Source: Sutterella seckii
GTDB lineage: Bacteria; Pseudomonadota; Gammaproteobacteria; Burkholderiales; Burkholderiaceae_F
NCBI RefSeq assembly: GCF_009183815.1
Contig: NZ_WEHX01000009.1
Coordinates: 1 to 49,157, forward strand
DNA length: 49,157 nt
Direction of reading: 5' to 3'
Under the pieces are notes generated by a model. It was not told where the DNA came from. It ran no database searches and saw only the letters and a program-made list of their open reading frames with translations. Both the position numbers and the translations under genes were made by a program. This document shows positions 42,727-49,157 of the stretch, one piece after another. Numbering within the stretch: position 1 is the first letter of the stretch; every line of letters starts with the position of its first letter.

Positions 42727-43896
42727 ATGCGTTTTGCCGTCTTTCATCTGATCATGGCCCTCTGGGTGCTCTGGCGCTTCGTGCTACCGCTCAGAATGGC
42801 AAAAGGCGCAAAATGGGCGCTCGCGCTCGTCATTGTTGCGGTTTCCCTTTTTTCCACCGTCACGACGCTCTTCTTCGGGGGGCTGCTTTCGCCTGAACTC
42901 CCGCGAGCTGTGCTGATTGCGGGAAATTTCGGCGAAGCGGTGCTTCTCTTTCTCACGGTCTTCACGCTTCTGAGAGAAGTCGTAATTTTCTTCTCCGTCC
43001 TTGCAGGCCGCTCGGGCGAGAAGCTCCATCGGGCGGTGCAGCAGGACCGCCGCACGGCGATCGGCCTGGGGGCGTTGAGCGTCGGCTTCGCCGCTTTCGG
43101 CATCAAAAAGGGCATTGAAGTGCCCGAGGTGCGCTACCACACGGCGAAAATCCAGGACCTTCCCCCGGAACTTGAGGGCTTTGAATTCGTTCAGCTCTCA
43201 GACACCCACTGCTCTGCGCTTCTGACGGAGCCTCATGCGGAAGCGCTTGTTGAGCGCGTCAATTCGCTCCATCCCCGGCTCATTCTCATGACGGGCGACT
43301 TTGTCGACGGTGCGGTTGAGCGGCGTGAAAAGGACATTGCGCCCTTTGCCAAACTGAGGGCCGAGTACGGCGTCTGGGGGTGCGACGGCAATCACGAGCA
43401 CTACGGCGACTACCCGCGATGGGAGGAGAAGTTCGCCCAACTCGGCATCCGGGTTTTGAGAAACGAGCACGCCGTGCTTGAGGTCGAGGGAAACGACGGC
43501 AAACCGGCCAGACTCTGCCTCGGCGGCGTCTGCGATCCGATGGCCGCTCGTTTCGGCCGCGAGCTTCCGGATGTCAGGAAGACCTTCGCTGGCGCGCCGG
43601 ATCCTAAAGCCGTTCCCCGCATCCTGATGGCGCATCAGCCTAAGATGTTCCCGCGCTACCGCGCGAACGAGGAATTTGCGCTCCAGCTCTCGGGCCACAC
43701 GCATGGCGGCCAGATCATCGGCATGGATCGTGCTGTCGCCATCATGAACGGCACCTATGTGCGGGGGTTCTACCGGAGTCCGGAAGGAACGCTTCTTTAC
43801 GTGCATCCGGGCTCGGGCCTCTGGAACGGCTTCCCGATCCGCGTGGGCGTGCCCTCTGAAATTGCAGTGATCCGGCTTGAGAGAAGAAGAGCCTGA
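42727..43896 (+). CDS. Membrane-anchored metallophosphoesterase
   Basis: A 389-aa calcineurin-like phosphoesterase (YaeI-like). The N-terminal 110 residues contain three to four hydrophobic segments and anchor it in the membrane. Metal motifs follow in order: VQLSDTHC, LMTGDFVDG, GNHEHYGD, LMAHQP and LSGHTHGGQIIG. The substrate is unknown; some relatives act on UDP-diacylglucosamine-type lipids, and the surrounding envelope genes make a lipid substrate plausible. No strong ribosome-binding site is seen at the ATG. Confidence 0.85.
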   Translation: MRFAVFHLIMALWVLWRFVLPLRMAKGAKWALALVIVAVSLFSTVTTLFFGGLLSPELPRAVLIAGNFGEAVLLFLTVFTLLREVVIFFSVLAGRSGEKLHRAVQQDRRTAIGLGALSVGFAAFGIKKGIEVPEVRYHTAKIQDLPPELEGFEFVQLSDTHCSALLTEPHAEALVERVNSLHPRLILMTGDFVDGAVERREKDIAPFAKLRAEYGVWGCDGNHEHYGDYPRWEEKFAQLGIRVLRNEHAVLEVEGNDGKPARLCLGGVCDPMAARFGRELPDVRKTFAGAPDPKAVPRILMAHQPKMFPRYRANEEFALQLSGHTHGGQIIGMDRAVAIMNGTYVRGFYRSPEGTLLYVHPGSGLWNGFPIRVGVPSEIAVIRLERRRA

Positions 43897-43935
43897 TCGA
43901 AAAAAATAAGAAAAGACGAATAACGGATTAAAGAC

Positions 43936-45102
43936 ATGCAGAACATCGCACTCCTCGGCGCAACGGGCAGCATTGGACGCTCGGCGCTTGCCGTGGCGGC
44001 TCTTCACCCCGACCGCTATCGCATTCATTCCATCGCGGGCGGAAGCCGCGTCGCGGAACTCGTTGAAATTGCCAAAAACGTTCACCCGAAGCACGTCGTC
44101 ATTGCGGATGAATCGAAGTACGGGGACCTCCGGCAGGCGCTCGCCGATGCCGGATTGAAGGATGTCGAAGCGCATGCAGGCGCGGCAGCGGTCCGCTCGC
44201 TCGCGGAGGACCCGGAAGCCGATGCGGTGCTGCAGGCAATCGTGGGCGCGGCGGGCGTTGCGCCCACCTTTGCGGCCGCTAAAGCCGGAAAGCGCCTCAT
44301 GCTCGCCAATAAGGAGAGCGTCGTCTGCGGCGGCGCGCTCCTCATGAAGACGATGGCGGAAAACGGCGCCGAGCTCCTTCCCGTCGACAGCGAACACAGC
44401 GCGGTCTTTCAGTGCCTCGTAGCCGCCGACGAGAAGATGAAGAAGGCGGCGCGGATCATCCTTACCGCCTCGGGCGGACCCTTCCGCGGGCGGCGCGATC
44501 TTTCGGGAATTACGCCCGAAATGGCCGTGAAGCACCCGCGCTGGAGCATGGGCCGAAAGATCAGCGTCGACAGCGCCACCCTCATGAATAAGGGGCTTGA
44601 GATTATTGAAGCCTCCTGGCTCTTCGGCTTCCCAGAAGACAGGATCGACGTTCTCGTGCACCCCGAATCGATCATCCATTCGATGGTGGAGTTTGCCGAC
44701 GGCGCGGTGATGGCTGAGCTCGGAACCCCAGACATGAAGACCCCGATCGCGGTCGCCATGAGCTGGCCCGAAAGAATCGCAAGCGGGACGGAACGGCTTA
44801 ATCTCGCAAAGCTCGGGAAACTCACCTTTGAAGCGCCCGACACGGAAACCTTCCCGCTCCTCAAGCTCGCACGAGAGTCGCTGAGAAAGGGCGGCATCGC
44901 ATCGATCGTGATGAATGCCGCGAACGAAGTAGCTGTTGCCGCCTTCCTCGAGCGGAAGCTCTCCTTCACAGGGATTTTCGACGTGGTGACCGCGATGACG
45001 CGAGGGTTCGAAGCGCCGGCGCCGGCTTCGGCAGAGGAAATGCTTGCGGTTGACGCCGAGGCCCGCCGCCGTACGGCGGAATTCATGGCAAAGCGCCGCT
45101 AA
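43936..45102 (+). CDS. dxr: 1-deoxy-D-xylulose 5-phosphate reductoisomerase
   Basis: A 388-aa NADPH-dependent enzyme making 2-C-methyl-D-erythritol 4-phosphate in the MEP isoprenoid pathway. Landmarks are the nucleotide-binding LLGATGSIGRSAL, LMLANKESVVCGG, PVDSEHSAVFQCL, ILTASGGPFRG and HPRWSMGRKISVDSATLMNK. Normal length. It lies 14 bp upstream of rseP and is likely co-transcribed. Confidence 0.97.
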   Translation: MQNIALLGATGSIGRSALAVAALHPDRYRIHSIAGGSRVAELVEIAKNVHPKHVVIADESKYGDLRQALADAGLKDVEAHAGAAAVRSLAEDPEADAVLQAIVGAAGVAPTFAAAKAGKRLMLANKESVVCGGALLMKTMAENGAELLPVDSEHSAVFQCLVAADEKMKKAARIILTASGGPFRGRRDLSGITPEMAVKHPRWSMGRKISVDSATLMNKGLEIIEASWLFGFPEDRIDVLVHPESIIHSMVEFADGAVMAELGTPDMKTPIAVAMSWPERIASGTERLNLAKLGKLTFEAPDTETFPLLKLARESLRKGGIASIVMNAANEVAVAAFLERKLSFTGIFDVVTAMTRGFEAPAPASAEEMLAVDAEARRRTAEFMAKRR

Positions 45103-45116
45103 AGGAACATTGAAGC

Positions 45117-46475
45117 ATGGGATCGTTATCGGTGCTTTTGGCCGTCGTCGGATTTCTTCTCACGATCGGCGTTGTCGTGCTCATTCACGAGGGCGGCCAC
45201 TATCTTGCCGCCAAGTGGCTCGGGTTTGCCGTGAGGCGCTTTTCCATCGGCATGGGAAAGGTTGTCTGGAGAAAGAACGCCTGGGATACGGAATTCGCGC
45301 TTTCCCTTCTTCCGATCGGCGGCTACGTTGCCTTTGAGGAAGAGGAAAAGCGTGAGGACGGCACCCCCGTCCAGGGAATTCTTTTTGAAAAGGGACCCCG
45401 CTGGCGGCGCGCCATCGTGATCGCGGCCGGCCCCCTCATGAATTTTGTGCTTGCGGTGGCGCTCTTCACCGCCTCGGGCGCCATCGGCGTCTCTGATCTT
45501 GCGCCCTATGTGACTGCGGCGCCGGGTTCTCAGGCGGAAGCGCAGGGAATTCACCGCATGGATCGCGTTACTGCTGTTGCCGGGCGGCCGATTGCGGGCG
45601 TGACGGACTTCAACGCGACGCTTCTTGAGCAGACGGGGCGGCCGGACGTTCGGATCGAATTCGAGCGAAACGGCGAACCCTTCGTGCGGCATTTCGACCT
45701 CACGGGAGTGACGCTCGAGGACGCCACCCGGACGAAGGGCCTCATTCTTCCGAAGCTTGGGTTCCTCCTCGCGGGGAAAGGCGTTCTGGTGGTGGATGCC
45801 ATTGCCGGGGGACCAGCCGCTCAGGCGGGCTTGAAGGCGGGAGACCTGATACTCCGGATCAACGGCGAACCTTCGGACTTCCAGACCTTCGCATCAATGA
45901 TCCGTACGCATGCCGGAAAGCCGCTTGAGCTTGAGGTGCAGAGCCTCGCCTCCGCGGATGCGCCGGTTCGACAGCTTACGATGACGCCGCGGGCAGAGAA
46001 GGATGGGAAAACGGGCGCGCTTTCGGGGAAGGCTGATCTGCGTTTTGCAGAGGGGGTCGAGCGCGTGACGGTGCGCCGCGGTCCGATTGAGTCTCTTTCT
46101 ATTGCCGTCGACAAGGTGATCGGCCTCACGCGCTTCCAGGCAGAAGCCGTGGGCGATATGGCCAAGGGGGAATTAAGCACCGAGAATCTCTCGGGCCCCG
46201 TCGGCATTGCCGGAATGGCGGGGAGCGCGCTCACGGCCGGCCTTTCGGCCTTCCTTGAATTCCTTGCCCTTATTTCCATCGCGATCGGCTTCATGAATCT
46301 GATTCCGATTCCGGCGCTTGACGGCGGGCAGCTCGTCATCCTCGGCATTGAAGCCCTGATGGGGCGGGATATTCCAAGGGGCGTACGGGAAAAGCTCGGC
46401 GCCGTCAGCATGGCGCTTCTGATCCTTCTTGCCGTCTACGTCACGGTGAACGATGTCGGACGGCTCGGAGGGTGA
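45117..46475 (+). CDS. rseP: Site-2 protease RseP
   Basis: A 452-aa inner-membrane zinc protease that cleaves the anti-sigma factor RseA during the envelope-stress response. The active site is His24-Glu25-x-x-His28 (HEGGH) in the first transmembrane segment, with the third ligand Asp402 in IPIPALDGGQL. Two PDZ domains lie between (around YVTAAPGSQAEAQGI and AIAGGPAAQAGLKAGDLIL). AAGGA precedes the ATG. Located between dxr and bamA as in most proteobacteria. Confidence 0.96.
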   Translation: MGSLSVLLAVVGFLLTIGVVVLIHEGGHYLAAKWLGFAVRRFSIGMGKVVWRKNAWDTEFALSLLPIGGYVAFEEEEKREDGTPVQGILFEKGPRWRRAIVIAAGPLMNFVLAVALFTASGAIGVSDLAPYVTAAPGSQAEAQGIHRMDRVTAVAGRPIAGVTDFNATLLEQTGRPDVRIEFERNGEPFVRHFDLTGVTLEDATRTKGLILPKLGFLLAGKGVLVVDAIAGGPAAQAGLKAGDLILRINGEPSDFQTFASMIRTHAGKPLELEVQSLASADAPVRQLTMTPRAEKDGKTGALSGKADLRFAEGVERVTVRRGPIESLSIAVDKVIGLTRFQAEAVGDMAKGELSTENLSGPVGIAGMAGSALTAGLSAFLEFLALISIAIGFMNLIPIPALDGGQLVILGIEALMGRDIPRGVREKLGAVSMALLILLAVYVTVNDVGRLGG

Positions 46476-46637
46476 CGGCTTATCGCTTCAGGCAGTCCAT
46501 TTCGCATAGCCCGGGATGCTTCGGCCCGTTAGTGCCTTGTGGTAACCTTAGAGCCGATTTTTATCGGGTTCCCGCTGCGGACTTTTTCAGGTAGCGCGAG
46601 CCTTCAGGCCGAACGCCCGGCCCTCATACCGTTTCGA

Positions 46638-48986
46638 ATGAAGAGAGAGTTCGTTTTGCAGCTCCATCAACTCAACCGCCTGGCGGCCGGCATCACTGCC
46701 GCCTTTCTTTTCGCCGGATCGGCTTCGGCCTTCGTCATCTCGGATATCCGGGTTGAAGGCCTGACGAGAACAGAACCCGGCACGGTCTTCTCCCACCTGC
46801 CTTTCCGCGCCGGCGAGGACTACACGGCTGAAAAGGGCGTTCGCGCCATTCATTCTCTCTACCAGTCGGGGCTCTTCCGCGACGTGACGCTCTCGCAGGA
46901 CGGCGACGTCATCGTGGTCCGCGTGATGGAGCGTCCGGCCGTAGCAACGATTGAGACGCACGGCATCAAGGCCTTCGACAAGGAAGCCGTTGAAAAGAGC
47001 CTGCGCGATGTCGGCATGGCCGAGGGCCGCATTTTCGACCACGCGATTCTTGAGCGCGCCGACCAGGAACTGAGAAGACAGTACCTCGCCCGCGGCTATT
47101 ACGGCGCCAACGTGACGACGACGGTGACGCCGCTCGAGCGCAACCGCGTGCGGATCACGATCAATGTGGACGAGGGTTCCGCTTCCTCGATCGCCTCGAT
47201 CCGCTTCACCGGAAATTCGCTCTTTGATTCCGACGATCTGCTCGACCTCATGCAGCTCGGAACCCCCAACTGGTTCTCCTGGTACACGAAGCGCGACCTC
47301 TATTCACGCGAGAAGCTCGCGGCAGACCTGGAGACGATCCGCTCCTTCTACATGAATCAGGGCTACCTCGACTTCCGGATCGATTCGGTCCAGGTTTCGA
47401 TTGCCCCCAATAAGTCCGACGTCTACATCACGATCAACCTCACCGAAGGCGAAAAGTACACGATCCGCTCGGCGAAGCTCCAGGGCGACATGCTCGGGCT
47501 CGATGATCAGCTGAATGCGCTCGTGACCTTGAAGGAAGGCGACATCTACAACGCTCAGGCCGTGAAGGACGTGTCGACCGCGATTACGGACAAGCTCTCC
47601 ACGCTCGGCTACGCATTTGCGAGCGCCAATCCCAATCCGATTTCGGACCCGGAAAAGCGCACGGTCGACATCGTCTACACGATCGACCCGGGCCGCCGCG
47701 CCTACGTCCGCCGCGTCAACATCACGGGCAACAACCGCACGCGCGACGAAGTGATCCGCCGCGAAGTGCGTCAGTACGAAGCCGCCTGGTTCGACAGCGA
47801 CAAGGTGAAGCTTTCGCGCGACCGCATCGACCGTCTCGGCTACTTTGAGACCGTTACGGCCGAACCCAAGCCCGTTCCGGGCACCCGCGATCAGGTCGAC
47901 CTTGAGGTGAACGTGAAGGAACGTCCGACGGGCTCGATCTCGCTTGGCGCCGGCTACTCCACTTCGGAAGGCATCATTCTTTCGGCGGGCTTCGCGCAGA
48001 ACAACGTCTTCGGTACCGGCAATTCGGTGTCGGTCGACGTGAATACGTCGAAGTCGCAGCGCACCTACGCGCTCTCCGTGGTTGAACCCTACGTGACGCC
48101 CGAAGGCGTGAGCCGCTCCTACGAAATCTACGACCGCCGCGTCGACCTCGAGGAACTCGACGTTGCCGACGTGAAGTACGAAACGTACGGCGCGGGCGTG
48201 AGCTGGGGCATTCCGTTCACGGAACTCGACCGCATCTTCCTCGGCACCCGCGTTGAATCCACGACCGTGGACACCAACCGCAATTCGCCACAACGTTACA
48301 TTAACTACGTTGACCAGTTCGGCGACAACCCGATCAGCGTGGCGCTCACCGCCGGCTGGTCGCGCGACAGCCGCGACAATTCGCTCGCGCCGACGCGCGG
48401 CGTCTATCAGCGCTTCTCGGGCGAATTCGGTCTTCCGGGCTTCGACATTCAGTACTACAAGGCGACCTATCAGTACCAGCACTTCATTCCGCTTTCGCGC
48501 ACCTGGACCCTTGCCTTCAATGGCGAAGTGGGCTGGGGCGACGTTTACGGCAGCACCGAACAGTTCCCATTCTTCAAGAACTTCTACGTGGGCGGCATCG
48601 GCTCGGTGCGCGGCTTCGAGTCGGGCACGCTGGGTCCGAAGGACTATTCGGTCGACAACGACGGCGACAACCTCGGCGGCGACCGCATGCTGACGGGCAA
48701 TATTGAAATCCTCGCGCCGCTCCCGGGCGGCGACAGAACGCTGCGCATCTTCGGTTTCCTTGATGCCGGTTATGCCTGGGGTTATGAAGGCTATCTGACA
48801 GCTTCTAATACCACTGCCTACAGACGACAAAAAGTCGACTTCGGCGACCTCCGCTACTCGACGGGCTTCGGCGTAGCATGGATTTCGCCCCTCGGGCCCT
48901 TGAAGTTCTCGATTGCCTTCCCGCTGAACGACCAGGAAGGCGACGATACGCAGCGCTTCCAGTTCCAGATCGGTACGGGCTTCTGA
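46638..48986 (+). CDS. bamA: Outer-membrane protein assembly factor BamA
   Basis: A 782-aa core subunit of the beta-barrel assembly machine. ATG at 46638 is chosen because it gives a normal signal peptide (cleavage near GSASAF); the frame is open to 46539 but the extra residues are not signal-like. Five POTRA domains span about 28-430 (first ISDIRVEGLTRTEPGTVF). The 16-stranded barrel follows, with the conserved L6 motif VRGF at 657-660 and an aromatic C-terminal end IGTGF. The usual next genes (skp, lpxD) are not seen; a terminator and apparent group II intron follow instead. Confidence 0.95.
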   Translation: MKREFVLQLHQLNRLAAGITAAFLFAGSASAFVISDIRVEGLTRTEPGTVFSHLPFRAGEDYTAEKGVRAIHSLYQSGLFRDVTLSQDGDVIVVRVMERPAVATIETHGIKAFDKEAVEKSLRDVGMAEGRIFDHAILERADQELRRQYLARGYYGANVTTTVTPLERNRVRITINVDEGSASSIASIRFTGNSLFDSDDLLDLMQLGTPNWFSWYTKRDLYSREKLAADLETIRSFYMNQGYLDFRIDSVQVSIAPNKSDVYITINLTEGEKYTIRSAKLQGDMLGLDDQLNALVTLKEGDIYNAQAVKDVSTAITDKLSTLGYAFASANPNPISDPEKRTVDIVYTIDPGRRAYVRRVNITGNNRTRDEVIRREVRQYEAAWFDSDKVKLSRDRIDRLGYFETVTAEPKPVPGTRDQVDLEVNVKERPTGSISLGAGYSTSEGIILSAGFAQNNVFGTGNSVSVDVNTSKSQRTYALSVVEPYVTPEGVSRSYEIYDRRVDLEELDVADVKYETYGAGVSWGIPFTELDRIFLGTRVESTTVDTNRNSPQRYINYVDQFGDNPISVALTAGWSRDSRDNSLAPTRGVYQRFSGEFGLPGFDIQYYKATYQYQHFIPLSRTWTLAFNGEVGWGDVYGSTEQFPFFKNFYVGGIGSVRGFESGTLGPKDYSVDNDGDNLGGDRMLTGNIEILAPLPGGDRTLRIFGFLDAGYAWGYEGYLTASNTTAYRRQKVDFGDLRYSTGFGVAWISPLGPLKFSIAFPLNDQEGDDTQRFQFQIGTGF

Positions 48987-49019
48987 TACCAGCCTCATCC
49001 GAATCCAGAACGCAAACAT

Positions 49020-49059
49020 AAAAGCCGCGTCCCGGAAAATGATTCCGGCGCGGCTTTTT
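49020..49059 (+). terminator. Terminator after bamA
   Basis: AAAGCCGCG (49021-49029) pairs with CGCGGCTTT (49049-49057), extended inside by CCGGAA (49032) / TTCCGG (49043) with a 2-nt bulge, then TTTTT at 49055-49059. Confidence 0.85.
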
Positions 49060-49060
49060 G

Positions 49061-49157
49061 GTGCGCTCGGCAGCGCACGTGTGTCTATGTGGTGAAAGTC
49101 CACTGACCGCCCGAGAAGGGGAAGGTCTAGCGACTCGGCAGAGTCAGGGAGGCAACA
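49061..49157 (+). mobile_element. 5' end of a probable group II intron (partial)
   Basis: Sequence beginning GTGCG at 49061, two bases after the T-run of the bamA terminator, has the look of a bacterial group II intron domain I: a GUGYG-type 5' end, a GTGCGC/GCGCAC hairpin (49061-49078), a GTGG-TGAAAGT-CCAC stem-loop (49089-49103) and the phrases GAAGGGGAAGGTCTAGC and GGGAGGCAA. A second possible 5' end, GTGTG, lies at 49079. The window stops before any reverse transcriptase ORF or domain V, so the call rests on remembered similarity. Class C introns prefer sites just after terminators, which this position fits. Confidence 0.55.

Noticed and set aside
47304-49103. 599-aa minus-strand open frame opposite bamA
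   Set aside because: Antisense shadow that also runs through the bamA terminator; composition is biased as in the other shadows.
49089-49103. GTGAAAGTC stem as group II intron domain V
   Set aside because: Flanking bases do not form the conserved 34-nt domain V helix; the position and GTGCG start fit a 5' domain I better.

Overview
The window looks like chromosome of an anaerobic, asaccharolytic betaproteobacterium, most likely a gut-type Sutterellaceae (Burkholderiales). This is inferred from high GC, betaproteobacterial signatures in EF-Ts and S2, the divergent map-glnD / rpsB-tsf-pyrH-frr arrangement, and an anaerobic gene set: formate acetyltransferase with its activase, three Dcu-type dicarboxylate carriers and a periplasmic flavoprotein reductase. 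No rRNA, tRNA or CRISPR array was seen.

Layout. 1-1175: degenerate DNA with ORF remnants and 14-bp repeats but no recognisable intact gene. 1176-10745: a probable urocanate reductase (urdA), an unknown protein, a MetQ-type lipoprotein, an enolase-superfamily enzyme (OSBS/N-succinylamino acid racemase type), a lipoprotein alpha/beta hydrolase, and pflA-pflB. 11055-13488: a polar amino acid ABC importer operon. 13783-20437: an accessory metabolic cluster with an FCD-type GntR regulator, an MmgE/PrpD protein, a divergent argininosuccinate-lyase-family enzyme and two tandem DcuA/DcuB-family carriers. 20562-24920: glnD, map and a secreted BOF (YgiW-like) protein. 25179-48986: the conserved translation/envelope cluster rpsB-tsf-pyrH-frr-uppS-cdsA-dxr-rseP-bamA. 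It is interrupted by a large antisense SNF2 helicase (between frr and uppS) and by a porin-pepF-dcuC block plus a divergent M3-peptidase paralogue (between uppS and cdsA). At the right edge the bamA terminator is followed directly by what looks like the 5' end of a group II intron.

How the genes may work together. Fumarate and other unsaturated acids are the common thread. UrdA would use urocanate as an electron acceptor. The lyase-family enzyme should release fumarate from an N-substituted aspartate-type substrate, possibly after epimerisation by the MmgE/PrpD protein. The Dcu carriers would exchange fumarate, succinate or related acids. A shared palindrome core, TTGTCGACAA, lies upstream of the GntR-type regulator and in the mmgE/lyase divergent promoter, which suggests one regulon. 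The strongest leads are this lyase/epimerase/Dcu system, the urocanate-reductase residue signature of UrdA, and an M3-family paralogue that has lost its zinc-binding HExxH motif. Functions are read from motifs and remembered family features; no database search was possible.
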